From positions 186,001-250,000 of the forward strand of contig BPJP01000003.1 of NCBI GenBank assembly GCA_026004675.1: DNA of 64,000 bases. The letters are read 5' to 3'. Position 1 is the first letter of the stretch. Every line of letters starts with the position of its first letter. The translations under genes were made by a program, and so were the position numbers. The stretch comes from Gemmatales bacterium (GTDB lineage: Bacteria; Planctomycetota; Planctomycetia; Gemmatales; Gemmataceae). This document shows positions 1 through 10,054 of the stretch, one piece after another. Below the pieces are notes generated by a model. It was not told where the DNA came from and did not search any database. It saw nothing but the letters and a program-made list of their open reading frames with translations.

Positions 1-2057
1 AGGAAGCACTGGTCTTTGGGCACCAGTTGGTTGCCGGTCGCTTTTGTGTCGACGGCTACCGGACCACCGGCAGACTGTGCCAAACCAAGAGGAATCTGCT
101 CGGCTTCGGATTCCGGCCAAGAGGCAATTCGACCAGCCCACTGTTTGCTTCCCCAGCCGCGAACGCGAACCACGATTTGCAGATCCCCGCGCTGCCAGTT
201 GTCCTTGACGACCCCGAAGTCGTCGGGCGGCAAAGGAACCAGCACCCAGAGATTTCGCTGCTTCGCGATACGGCAAAAGGGTTCCGCCTGAGAGCGATAG
301 AACGATTTGCCAACAGCATCAGCTTTGGGAAGACCCAGCACAATTCCGTCGCGGGGAGCACGCACTTGGAGGCCAGCCAGAAGATTTCGATAGGTTTCCA
401 TTTGACGAAACGACCGCACGCTGTCGGTCCGCGCCGTACCCAATTGAACTTCTAGTTCCGAACGGTCTTGAGGAGAGGCTACGGCAAGTTGCTCTTGCAA
501 CGAATGATATGCGACCTTTTGGATGTCATAATTCGTCAGGGCTTCGGCGTGGGCGTTCTCCAACTCGACATTGCTGAATTCGGCCAGAAGGTCCCCTTTT
601 TTTACCAACAAGCCATTGCGGGCATGAAGTCTTTCCAGTCGACCGGCGACACGGAGATAAACCGGCGTGCTTTCCTCGGGGGAAAACTGAATCAAGCCCG
701 TTTGCCGAATTCGCGAAATGGGTAAAGGGATGCACAAAACGAGATAAGCAAGCGCTGTGAACGTAGCGGCGGTAAGAATGACGCGGCCAGGTTTCATTTC
801 AGGAAGCCTCCCCCGTTCACGAAGAAATCGGATGGTTTGTTGAATGGGCCAGGCGATCAAGGTCGCCAGCGCAGCGATGGCGAATAAACCGGCGATTGTC
901 TGCAGTTTGTACGGTTTGAGAAAGCGATACAAGAACCAGAGAATGCTGATCGTGACGACCCATAGATAAACGAAAGAGGCGACGCCAAAGATAAAAAAGA
1001 ACCACTTGCGTAAAGGACTGAGACCAGGTTCGGGCACAGTACGAATGCCGAACAATTGTTTGAGCAGGACGCGGCGAACGTGCCGGTTGGCGCGGGCTCG
1101 CAAATTGGGAATTTCCAACCAGTCGGCAAGAACGTAGTAGCCATCATAGCGCATCAGCGGGTTTCCGTTAAAAAGGAGGGTACTGACGCTGCCAACGACA
1201 ATCACACTTAGCGAGAGATGCTGCCAAAATGGTTGGACGGTGTTCCACCAGACGAACACCGCTGCGGCGGCGAGCATCAACTCGACATAAATGCCTGCAA
1301 AACTAATGGCCATGCGGCGCCATTTGTCGGGCAGCATCCACGAGTCGGACACGTTGCAGTACAGGCAAGGCGTCAGGCAGAGAATCATGATGCCCATCTC
1401 ATGGACTTCGCCGCCGAATGTTTTGCAAGCCAGTGCATGACCACATTCGTGAAGAACTTTGACGATCGCCAGTGCCAGCCACAGATAGACCGCCGTTCTA
1501 AATTGGAAAAACTCGTGGGCGAGAGGAAGTTTCGCGAGGAATTGATTGAAATTGGCGACCACAAGGAGAATCGCCGCTAAGAGAAACATGGCGCTTGCCA
1601 ATGCCGAAACTGGTGTGAATAGCCAGCGAAACCAGGGAACCACACTCGCCAGCAAACGGTCAGGATCAAACAGAGGGATGCGAATGGCGAGGACGTTCCG
1701 GATCGGTGCGAGCCAGGCGGCTCGTTTGGCCTTTCGGCGTTGTTTGATCAGACGCCGCATCTGGTTCGTTTCCGAGAGCACCAATCCGGACCGAACTAGT
1801 TGGCTGACGAAGAGTTCGATTTCTTCGAGAGACAGCCGATCCGGGCGGAAACGGATTTCGTACTCGCGGCGGATATGGTCAAGACCTTCGTTGCCGTCAA
1901 GCCGGCCAAGGATGAAGTATTCACGCTCGTTGAAGCGGAAATATCGCAGTCGCACCGGATCTTTGATGACGTACCAGGTTTGGCCGTCGAACGATTGGGT
2001 CGATACGATCAAGTCGGGCCGAAGCCGCAAACGATGTTGTTTTCGTCCCTGAATCAT
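1..2057 (-). CDS. PqqD-like / M50 site-2 protease / HlyD fusion, 3' end outside window
   Basis: The minus frame is open from an ATG at 2057 to the left edge, giving about 685 codons with no stop. Residues 1-105 look like a PqqD-type winged-helix domain (a sheet-rich start, then 'LDGNEG' and a helical end). Several membrane segments follow. HECGH, the zinc-binding HExxH of M50 site-2 proteases, lies at residues 203-207, and a second motif, YDG, lies near 304-306. After about residue 440 the protein becomes a biotinyl-lipoyl/HlyD-like adaptor (for example 'RAPRDGIV'). This matches the 'peptide zinc metalloprotease'/HlyD-like families that sit next to peptide or exporter genes. Substrate unknown. 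It lies 47 bases after the WD40-HlyD gene and is probably co-transcribed with it. An in-frame stop at 2091-2093 rules out an earlier start. Confidence 0.85.
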   Translation of the reverse strand, partial: MIQGRKQHRLRLRPDLIVSTQSFDGQTWYVIKDPVRLRYFRFNEREYFILGRLDGNEGLDHIRREYEIRFRPDRLSLEEIELFVSQLVRSGLVLSETNQMRRLIKQRRKAKRAAWLAPIRNVLAIRIPLFDPDRLLASVVPWFRWLFTPVSALASAMFLLAAILLVVANFNQFLAKLPLAHEFFQFRTAVYLWLALAIVKVLHECGHALACKTFGGEVHEMGIMILCLTPCLYCNVSDSWMLPDKWRRMAISFAGIYVELMLAAAAVFVWWNTVQPFWQHLSLSVIVVGSVSTLLFNGNPLMRYDGYYVLADWLEIPNLRARANRHVRRVLLKQLFGIRTVPEPGLSPLRKWFFFIFGVASFVYLWVVTISILWFLYRFLKPYKLQTIAGLFAIAALATLIAWPIQQTIRFLRERGRLPEMKPGRVILTAATFTALAYLVLCIPLPISRIRQTGLIQFSPEESTPVYLRVAGRLERLHARNGLLVKKGDLLAEFSNVELENAHAEALTNYDIQKVAYHSLQEQLAVASPQDRSELEVQLGTARTDSVRSFRQMETYRNLLAGLQVRAPRDGIVLGLPKADAVGKSFYRSQAEPFCRIAKQRNLWVLVPLPPDDFGVVKDNWQRGDLQIVVRVRGWGSKQWAGRIASWPESEAEQIPLGLAQSAGGPVAVDTKATGNQLVPKDQCF

Positions 2058-2104
2058 GGCTAATTTTCGACGACAGCCCCTCCATCTTTGCTATTGTCGG
2101 CACA

Positions 2105-4067
2105 TTATCTCAAGGGAACGACCATGGTCGCGGTCATGCCGGGCAGCAGCCGACCACCTGCATTGGGAAGCTCCGCCCGGACCCGAACCTGTGGCGACGT
2201 GGAGGCGACGTCCCTCTCGATGAGCGTCAGTGTCGCGACGTGCGGTCGACGTTGTTCAAAGTCGCTGGGTAATTCCCACACAAGAATACGTCGGTCGTCG
2301 GTGCCGGCACATAGAAACGAGGCATCCGGTGCAAAAGCGGCACAAGTGGCCTGGCTCCCCGGGAGCAACAGCAATTGTCTGAGAGGCACCAATCGTCCCG
2401 AAAGCCTCGGTGTCGGCCACAGGTCGAGCACGTTGCCGGCGGCTGTCGATGTAACCAGGGTATTGCCATTCGGCGCCAAGAGAGCGAAGCCGGAAAATCG
2501 CGCCGCCTTCGACGGATGATGGAAAATGGCCGCGTTTCTTCCTGTCGGCAAAGTGAGCAAACGCAAGGCGCCGCCGTCGTCATACAAAGTCCATTGACCA
2601 TCCGCGCTGGTTCCTGGTTGGGTCACCTCCCCAGAGCGATGCGCGAAGGTAGCTCGAATCGAAGCTCCTTTTTCCCCCAATGACCACAGCCGGATCGTGT
2701 TATCGCGGGCAGCGGACACGAGTTCGGCTTGGGGAGTGAAGCTCAGCCAGGTAACGGCGCCGCGGTGTCCTTCGGGCAGACGATAGCGGACATTACCTGT
2801 CGCCACTTCCCAAACAATGATGGAACGATCCTCACCACCAGTGGCGCACCATTGGCCATCGGGACTGAATGCTGCACTTGTCACAGCTCCCAGGTGCTCG
2901 CCTTGTGCTTGCCACAAAGGAGTGCCATCTTTCACCTCGCAGATCATGACGCTCCCGTTACCACAGCCGACCACCATAAGCTGACGAGAAGCCGGTGGCG
3001 AGGTGCAAGCTAGGGAAGTGATCGCTGCAGGGAACGAAAGCGTCAAACGCTCCCGCTTGCTGGCACGGTCCCAAACGCGGACCGTGCGGTCGGCTCCGCC
3101 CGAAACGATTTCGCCTTGTGAAGTCACCGCCACTGCTTGGATTCGTTCAAGATGGCCCAGGAGAATAGTCTCCGGTGCTTGCGGTTCGTTCGGTTCGATA
3201 TTCGCTTGCATTCCTTTTCGTAACTGGGTGACGTGCTCGACGTCGACCAGTCCCTCGACGCGCAGGCGGTCATGGCTTTGGATCAAAAAAACAGGTTCCA
3301 GTCGGCGGACCGCTTCACGTGGTTGTTTGTAAATCGTTTTGATGACGCCGGACATGGCCGACCGGATGGCATGCATTTCCAAAACGGTTCGCGCCTGTGA
3401 AAGCTCGCGTTCGGCAAGCGTCAAGGCTTCTCGTTTACGCACGACGTCAAAGGCGGCATTGTCCCAGTTGAGTTTCGCCTTGCGGACTTCTTCGGTGGCG
3501 ACGACATTGTTTTGGCTCAAGCGGAATCGGGTTTCGTAGATCGTTTTCAACTCGGCAGCGATTTTTTTCCGCCGCCTTCAAGTCGGCCTGGGCCGACGCC
3601 ACCCGGGCCTGTTTGATGATCCAATCATCGCGGCTCAAACGATCGTCGAGATAGGCCAACAATTGCCCTTTTTGGACTTCGTCTCCTTCGACCAGACGGC
3701 GAAAGGTCCTTTTGACGCCGCCGATTTCCACTTCAATCAACAGCTTCGGCGGGACGGTCTCACCGGGGCGAATTTCGGTGCCGATGAAAAGCAGCACGCC
3801 ATCGCGCTCACTGGGAACTTCCTGTTTGTCGATGACGCCGAGGCGACAGTGCGGCACGACGATCGCCTGGTTGTCCGCGGAGACTACGTTGGGGTCGATG
3901 GCAGCACGTGGTTGCGGTCGAAACAGGGGAGGGCCAATGTCGCGCGACGCTGAATCGTCACATCGGCGCTTTTCCGCACAACCCGCTGGACCATAGGAGC
4001 GTGTCCGGGCGGCAATCCCGAAGGCAACCGCACCAATGATGACGATCAGTGCCAACAGTCGCAACAT
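2105..4067 (-). CDS. HlyD-family periplasmic adaptor with WD40 propeller inserted in its barrel domain (frame-broken)
   Basis: An N-terminal membrane anchor starts at the ATG at 4067 (LLALIVIIGAVAFG) and is preceded by GAGGG. A lipoyl half-motif and a coiled-coil segment follow. The frame then breaks in a run of seven T (3562-3568, A7 on the coding strand). Dropping one A rejoins the upstream frame to 'IAAELKTIYETRF' and gives about 653 residues. After the lipoyl and first barrel strands, residues about 300-585 are WD40 repeats ('GHRGAVTWLSF', 'GGADRTVRVWD', 'DNTIRLWS'). The last 60 residues return to HlyD barrel sequence ending in 'LLPGMTATMVVPLR'. The propeller is therefore nested inside the adaptor. 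It lies between the GAF-HlyD gene (36 bases upstream) and the M50 gene. Export or sensing partner unknown. Confidence 0.8.
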
Positions 4068-4103
4068 GTGTTTCCCTCAAACACGTACCCAAGAAGCGGG
4101 TTT

Positions 4104-6159
4104 TCAGAAAAACAGCGCCTCGTGCACGAACTCCCAGAACCCGTGAAACCACGAATAGGCCAGCGAACGGGGACCGCAATCGATCCGCAAGCGGATATCG
4201 GTACCTGCGAGCAGCAGGTCATCGGGTATTCGATCATCGAAGGGGATATCAGCACCTGCGATGCGAATGCGAGCCAAGACGAACGGCTCGGTTCCGGGCT
4301 CCGAAATCGCCTCACCCGCGAGGTCCTTCCGATGCAGTTTACCTTTGAATAACCTTGTTGGAGCACTGCGCAACAACACGTCGACATCGAGTTCATCGCG
4401 ACCGGCGAACGATTCCAGGATGTGACCCAGGTGATAGTGCGGGATACGTGTTTCGATTTCCCATCCCTGGTGCGGATCGCCGATATGCAGAAGCGGATCG
4501 GTCGGTTTGACAAAACGATTCAGCCAACGTTCCCGAAAGGCGCTGGTGAGGATGATCCCATCGATCGGCGCACGCAACCAGAAATGGCCGGGACGGCTCA
4601 AATCGGCGTCGGTGCGCCGTTTCAAAGCTAGAAGCTCGGCTTGCTTGCGATCGCGTTCGAATTCCTTTTGTTTTCGCCGAGCGGCGATTTGCACACGCTG
4701 AGTTTCGGAACTGGCCAGCTCCATCTGGGTCGTAAGAGCGTTGATTTCTTCTTCGCAGCGGTTGATGTCGTTTTGCAGGCGAACGACTCGTAATTCCAAC
4801 TCGCTGTCATACATTTGGACCAGCGGCTGGTTTCTAGTGACGCGAACACCCGTGTCCAACCCTTGCTGAAAAGAGACCACCTGGCCTTCCACCGCGGGAT
4901 AGAGGTAGCGACGCTTCTTCGGCAACAGTTTCCCCGAAGCGTCCAATTTCAAAGGATAGGGGAGGCAAAAAAAAAGCAGAGCAGGCTGCTACAAAGACGG
5001 CAAGCAGCCACAATAAGGCGGTGCCTCGCTGGCTACGGAAATTCTTTTTCAATCGCAGCAAAGGCTGCCATAGCCAACGCAACGGGATGCTGCGCACCTC
5101 GGCAGCATTGGCCAACGCGGCAGCCGACTGCTCGCCTACGTGCTGCAACCGGGCAACCAATGTGTTCCGATCGCTTTTGCCATCGAAACATTCCATGACC
5201 AGAGCGAAGCGAAGGCGAGTCTCGTTTCGACCAGAACGGTTTGGTAGTGGTTCGACCACCAACAATTTGCCTGGCTGCTCGTCGAGATATCGATCGAGAA
5301 GCCGTCGTAGTTCTGGCGACAAGGTTTCGTCCGGAACGCCGTAAAACTCCAGTCGTTGGTTCCCAGCACAGACTGCTTTGCCGAGAGACGCCAGATGGCG
5401 GATTTGGTTGGACCGCTGGTCGACGACCTCGAGACCACTGACCGCTTCCACTTTGGGGCGCCAGCCGCATGATACCACGCTCAGCCGATCGCAACCCACG
5501 AGTCGAGCGCCTTCGTTGGCCACGGCGTAGGCGACCTTGACCAAATCAAGGCTGCCGTGAATCTGTCGCCCGAACTCGTGAATCCGAGTCCACAGCTTGC
5601 GATCGTCATCGGCGCGCCAGATGCGAAGATTACGCAGGAAAATCGATGCTTGATGGGCAAGGCCAGAAAGGAATTGCAACCGAGCCGCTTGTATCGCGGG
5701 CGGCTCCGCGTTTTGCAGAACAAGCTCGATCACGCCGACGGCACGCTTCTCAATCGAAACCGGTGCCAGCCACAAATATCGGTCGGTGGGATTGTCCAAA
5801 ACTGGTTCTTCACCTGTTTGGTAGTTGACTTCGTGCTTCGGCGGCAGCACCAGCAGGCGGGGCGACTGAAGGTAAGTCTGCAAAAGTCGTCGATGGCCAT
5901 TTGGCTCCGCGTCGTCAGAAAACACGGCGTCGAGATGGATCTGGTGGGCACATTGCAAGTCCCCCGCTGCCGTGCCTAACCAAAAGGCTGCTGCCGACGC
6001 CTTGATACCGGCTTGAGCGTGCGTGACGATGGCGCGGTAGAACTCGGCTGGCTCGATTCGGGTTTCGGCCAGGTTCGCGATCTCCTCGTAGGAGCGGTGG
6101 AACTGCTGGATCAGCAACTCCGACGGCGTGCCAATCTGGATGGGAGGTGCTTCTTTCAC
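4104..6159 (-). CDS. GAF-domain / membrane-anchored HlyD fusion (frame-broken)
   Basis: Starts at a GTG at 6159. Residues about 1-190 and 195-370 look like two GAF-type sensor domains. A hydrophobic helix follows ('LLWLLAVFVAACSA', about 382-396). Next come a biotinyl-lipoyl segment ('PAVEGQVVSFQQGLD'), a long coiled coil and an HlyD barrel. The frame breaks in a nine-base run (4967-4975, T9 on the coding strand). With eight T the reading continues 'AFFCLPYPLKLDASGKLLPKKR' and gives about 684 residues. The layout suggests cytoplasmic GAF domains coupled through one helix to an extracytoplasmic adaptor, which is inference. It is the first gene of the three-gene minus-strand cassette. 'GAF' is called from general fold pattern and is the less certain part. 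Confidence 0.75.
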
Positions 6160-6304
6160 GGCCAGGCCCCTGCACGAGACGAAACGTCAGCGCAAACGAA
6201 GCCGCCTTATAGCAGACGCCGAGATCAAGTCAACCGACAGGCTGTTGGAAAGGACACAAAATGGGCGATGCGAAAAAGGCAGGAGAGATAGCACAAGTCC
6301 CACT

Positions 6305-7324
6305 TCAGCTCAATTGCCACATGAGCATCTTGAAACCGTCGCCGAACTTGCTGTTGACGCCCAGTGCGGCGGACGGTTCGTAACCGCAGTGCACCATGCA
6401 GTGTTCGCAGCGTGCGTCCTTGCCATAGCCATAACGATCCCAATCGGTACTGTTGATAAGCTCGGCATAGGTGGCGTAATGGCGGTCGGTAATGAGGTAG
6501 CATGGTCCTTTCCAGCCGCGAACATTGCGGGTTGGATTTCCCCAGGCTGTGCAACTCAATTCCCGTTTGCCGCTGAGGAATTCGAGATAGACCGGCGAAG
6601 TCATAAGGCGGTATTTGCGGAGCAGCTTTTCTGCTTCTTTGAATTTCGCGCGGATGTCGTCGCGGGTCATGAAGATTTCGGCGGCGCCGTTGGGATTGGT
6701 TTCGTGAACAGCCGCGTAGCCATAGGCCGGCGATAGCATGAAACCATCGACACCTAGTTTGGTCAGGAAGGCGAAAAGCCGATCGATCTCGTCGAGATCG
6801 GTTTCTTTGTAGATCGTCGTGTTGGTGCAGACAAGGAAGCCCGCTTTTTTGGCATAGCGGATACCGTCAATCGCCTGACGAAAGACACCTTTGCGTTCGA
6901 CACAGAGGTCATGCGTTTCTTCAAGGCCGTCGAGATGAACATTGATAAAGAGCCTGTTGCTCGGTTTGAATTCGTGGAGTCTTTTGCGAATGAACATGCC
7001 ATTGGTGCACAGGTAGATGTGTTTGCGTCGTTGCAGGATGCCCTGCACGAGTTTGCCTAAATCGGGGTAGATAAAGGGTTCGCCGCCACAGATGCTGACG
7101 ATGGGAGCGCCGCATTCATCCACGGATGCCAGGCATTCTTCGACCGTCAGTTTTTCCTTGATGGTATCCGAGTATTCGCGAATTCGGCCGCAGCCAGTGC
7201 AGGTCAAATTGCAGGCGTGCAACGGTTCGAGCATGAGGACCAGCGGAAAACGCCGTGTTCGCATGATCTTATGCTTCGCGATGTGACCGGCCATGCTCAT
7301 GGTCAGACTGAGGGGAAATCGCAC
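6305..7324 (-). CDS. hpnH: adenosyl-hopene transferase HpnH (radical SAM)
   Basis: 339 residues. HpnH joins the 5'-deoxyadenosyl radical of SAM to diploptene to make adenosylhopane, the first step to C35 bacteriohopanepolyols. The radical-SAM cluster motif C-x3-C-x2-C is at residues 38-45 ('CNLTCTGC'). The start 'FPLSLT' and the 'FPLVLMLEPL' block before the cysteines are typical of HpnH, as is a C-terminal Cys-rich part ('CEHCMVHCGYEP'). I chose the GTG at 7324 because a perfect AAGGAG lies 7 bases before it; an in-frame TTG lies at 7351. It follows shc by 58 bases on the same strand, so a hopanoid operon is likely. Confidence 0.93.
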   Translation of the reverse strand: MRFPLSLTMSMAGHIAKHKIMRTRRFPLVLMLEPLHACNLTCTGCGRIREYSDTIKEKLTVEECLASVDECGAPIVSICGGEPFIYPDLGKLVQGILQRRKHIYLCTNGMFIRKRLHEFKPSNRLFINVHLDGLEETHDLCVERKGVFRQAIDGIRYAKKAGFLVCTNTTIYKETDLDEIDRLFAFLTKLGVDGFMLSPAYGYAAVHETNPNGAAEIFMTRDDIRAKFKEAEKLLRKYRLMTSPVYLEFLSGKRELSCTAWGNPTRNVRGWKGPCYLITDRHYATYAELINSTDWDRYGYGKDARCEHCMVHCGYEPSAALGVNSKFGDGFKMLMWQLS

Positions 7325-7358
7325 GGGAACTCCTTTCTTGAGTGTCTGCAAGCGCAGG

Positions 7359-7372
7359 AAACAGCGCTGTTT
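7359..7372. repeat. 14-base perfect palindrome between shc and hpnH
   Basis: AAACAGCGCTGTTT lies in the 58-base gap after the shc stop. It has dyad symmetry with no loop, so it could be a protein-binding site as easily as part of a hairpin. No T-run follows. Function unknown. Confidence 0.4.
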
Positions 7373-7382
7373 AATCGAACGC

Positions 7383-9489
7383 TCAGCCCACCTTTGCCAG
7401 CGTTTTGGGCAGGACGGTTCCGCGGACCGCCCGTTCGTACCGGGCCAACGCCATCAGCGGAAAATACAAGGGATACATGTGATATTTGAGGTAGAAAACT
7501 TTAGGGAAACCAGTGCCCGTGAAAGGTTCTTCACGCCATCTGCCGTCGGGTTCTTGGGTCCTGAGCAAATAATCGATGCCAGCCTGAACTTCCGGGCTGT
7601 TCGCTTCGCCGGCTGCAACCAATCCGAGTAGCGCCCACGCTGTTTGCGATGCGGTCGTCTCGCCGCGGCCTTTCCATTCGGGGTCGTCGTAGCTGCGACA
7701 CGATTCCCCCCAGCCGCCGTTGGGTTGCTGCACGCTTTTCAGCCAGCGGACGGCTCGGCGAACGACCGGGCTGTGCATGTCATAACCGATTTGTTTGAAT
7801 CCCTGCAAAACCTGCCATGCGCCGTAGATGTAATTCACTCCCCAGCGGCCGGTCCAGCAGCCATCCCGGTCCTGGGTCCGTTCCAAAAAGCGAATGGCGT
7901 TCTGCACCTGTGGATGGCGAGCATCGAAGCCGTAATGGCCGAGCGCTTCCAGCACACGCGCCGTTATGTCCGGACAACTCGGGTCGAGCATGGCATTGTG
8001 GTCGGCGAACGGGATTTTGGTGAGGACTTCGCGGTTGATGTTGCGATCGAATGCGGCCCACCCGCCATCATCATTCTGCATTGCCAGCAACCAGCGCAGA
8101 GCGCGCTCGGCAGCAGCGGCAACCGGTTGTTGGCGAAATGCGCTCGGTTCCAGTGCGTAGCTTCGATACCGAGCCCGTTCGGTTTTGGCCAGCGCCATCA
8201 ACGCCATCGCCGTGTCGTCGGTATCGGGATAAAATCCGTTGCGGTACTCGAAAAACCAGCCGCCCGGCTCCAAGCGCGGGTTCATCACGCTCCAGTCTCC
8301 CCGGCGGCGGACCTCTTTTTCCAGAAGCCAGCGCGTCGCTCGTTCCAGGGCATGCAAAATCGTGGCATGGTCCTCCACCGCCGAGCCTTCATCCAGGATC
8401 GCGTCCGCCAGAGCATTCATCGTCAGGGTGGTGTCCCATACTGGCGAGAGGCAGGGTTGAAGCCGAAGCGTATCTCCCTCTTCGATCTTCAGATCATCCA
8501 GCTGCTTCATGGCGTAGCGCATTTCCGGAGAATCGTCGCTGTATCCAAGGCAGCGAAGGACGATTACCGTGTAGATCATCGGCGGAAAGATCGCCCCGAC
8601 CCCGTCGCTATCTTCGAAGTGCTCGAGCAACCAGGCGGCAGCGTGGCGGACAGCCTTTTCTCGCAGCTGACGACGGGCATGCCAGAACCAGCGCTGCCAT
8701 CGATTGCCTGCAACGTTTTGTTGCGGCGGTTCCAAGTATTTGATCGCTTTATCCGTCAAGGTGAAAAAGTTGTGCCACGTCAGCCAACGCCGCGCTTTCT
8801 TGCCGTTCGCCTCATCCGACACAAACAGTTCTTTGATACCCAGACGATCCGGCAACTTGCGCACTGGTTTGTATGCGTAAAAGATGCTCAGCGGAATGAC
8901 GATCGTCCGGGTCCAACTCGACATCGCGTAAATGTTGAAATAGGCCCAGTTTGGAAAGAAGATCATTTCTGGGGGCACGGCCGGCACGTCGTCATAAGGA
9001 ATTTGTCCCAGAAGTGCGAGATAAAAGCGGGGTGAAACTGTTGCAGCGGGCCGCACCGCCCAGCGACAGGATCACCTCGCGAGCGCGGCGCAGGCGATCG
9101 TCATCGGGGTGGTATCCAGCGATTTTCAATGCGAAATAGGCTTTGACGGTGCAACTGATATCAGCAGGACCGCCAGGATAATTCGACCAGCCGCCATCCG
9201 CGTTTTGCTGGGCCAGAATGTAATTCGCCAATTTAGAAATGCACGGATCGCTTTCCCGCCCCAAAAAAGCCAGCAGCAGAAGATATTCCGTCTCCAGGAT
9301 GGTATCTCCTTGCAACTCGCCAACCCAGTGGCCGTCCGATCGTTGCAAGGACAAAAGATAATCGCAGGCGCGTACCATGGCGTCGCCGACGACTCGAAGT
9401 CGGCGGTCTGCCACTGGCGCTGCGATGGCCCAATCCGACAGGCGGTGCTCACGAGATGGGAGCGTTGATGGGTTCGTCGTTGACAACAC
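7383..9489 (-). CDS. shc: squalene-hopene cyclase (frame-broken)
   Basis: Cyclises squalene to hopene/hopanol at the membrane. It begins at a GTG (9489) preceded by GGAGG. The catalytic DxDD is present as DTDD (codons near 8210-8225). Many QW repeats are visible ('QNADGGWSNY', 'QNDDGGWAAF', 'QDRDGCWTGRW', 'QQPNGGWGES'). The C-terminus 'FTGTGFPKVFYLKYHMYP' is a hallmark of the family. The frame breaks at a run of four G (9029-9032). With one fewer base the halves join as 'ARCNSFTRFYLALLGQ', the usual family sequence, giving about 701 residues, a normal SHC length. Upstream of hpnH. Identity is very secure; whether the frame break is real is not. Confidence 0.92.
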
Positions 9490-9806
9490 AGAGGGTACCT
9501 CCTTGTCGACTGCCGGGTTTCCGTCAAAGATGAATGTACCGTTTTCTGCCCAAATCGTTCAAGGGCAACAGGTTGGCGCTGCACTGTTTTTCGCAGGAAT
9601 GCCGACCACCAATGGATGGGTCGCAAAACGAGGATTGCTGATGGACAATCGGCATTTTCGGAAAACCAGTGCTTCTTGGTTTTTGGCCGGATGATTGCGA
9701 TACCAACAAAGCTCAATTACAATCAGTCCGCTTTGGGATAGGAAAGAGGCGTCGAGGAATAGCGCTTATATTCGAAGTCTTGTATCACGCCAAAGGAGAA
9801 GGAAGC
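9490..9806. promoter_or_regulatory. divergent intergenic region between shc and the small FlbD-like gene
   Basis: 317 bases separate the minus-strand shc start from the plus-strand start at 9807, so promoters for both should lie here. I see the GGAGG of shc at its left end and a purine-rich GGAGAAGG before 9807. I find no convincing gene, RNA or promoter boxes. Confidence 0.4.
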
Positions 9807-9995
9807 ATGGTCGAATTCATCGACGCCAGCAGCCAATCGCCGGTCGTCGTCAACGCGGCGCAAGTGATCGCTTTCCGTCCCAGCCCGGACGTGCCCAAGA
9901 CTACAATAATAACTTTGGTGAATGGCGAAACGATTGCTGTCCAGGGCGACCACAAATTCGTCATGAACGAATTGTCGCGAAAACTACCGCGCTAG
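9807..9995 (+). CDS. small FlbD-like protein
   Basis: 62 residues, too short for firm assignment. The ATG at 9807 has GGAGAAGGA just upstream. The pattern 'NAAQVIAFRPSPDVPKTTIITLVNGETIAVQ' resembles the small FlbD-family fold ('..I..I..tpdT.ItLtnG..y.V.e'), originally named from flagellar clusters but also found as orphans. No flagellar gene is near. It probably acts in the cytoplasm; function unknown. An in-frame upstream extension to 9669 exists but lacks a ribosome binding site. Confidence 0.6.
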   Translation: MVEFIDASSQSPVVVNAAQVIAFRPSPDVPKTTIITLVNGETIAVQGDHKFVMNELSRKLPR

Positions 9996-10054
9996 CCACA
10001 ATCCAGGGTACCAGGCGTTGGACAAGCAAGTGGCACTGGAGCGTTTGTCGTTTT

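Noticed and set aside
7644-9035. 463-codon plus-strand open frame opposite shc
   Set aside because: Antisense shadow of the squalene-hopene cyclase. The minus strand carries the DxDD and QW motifs.
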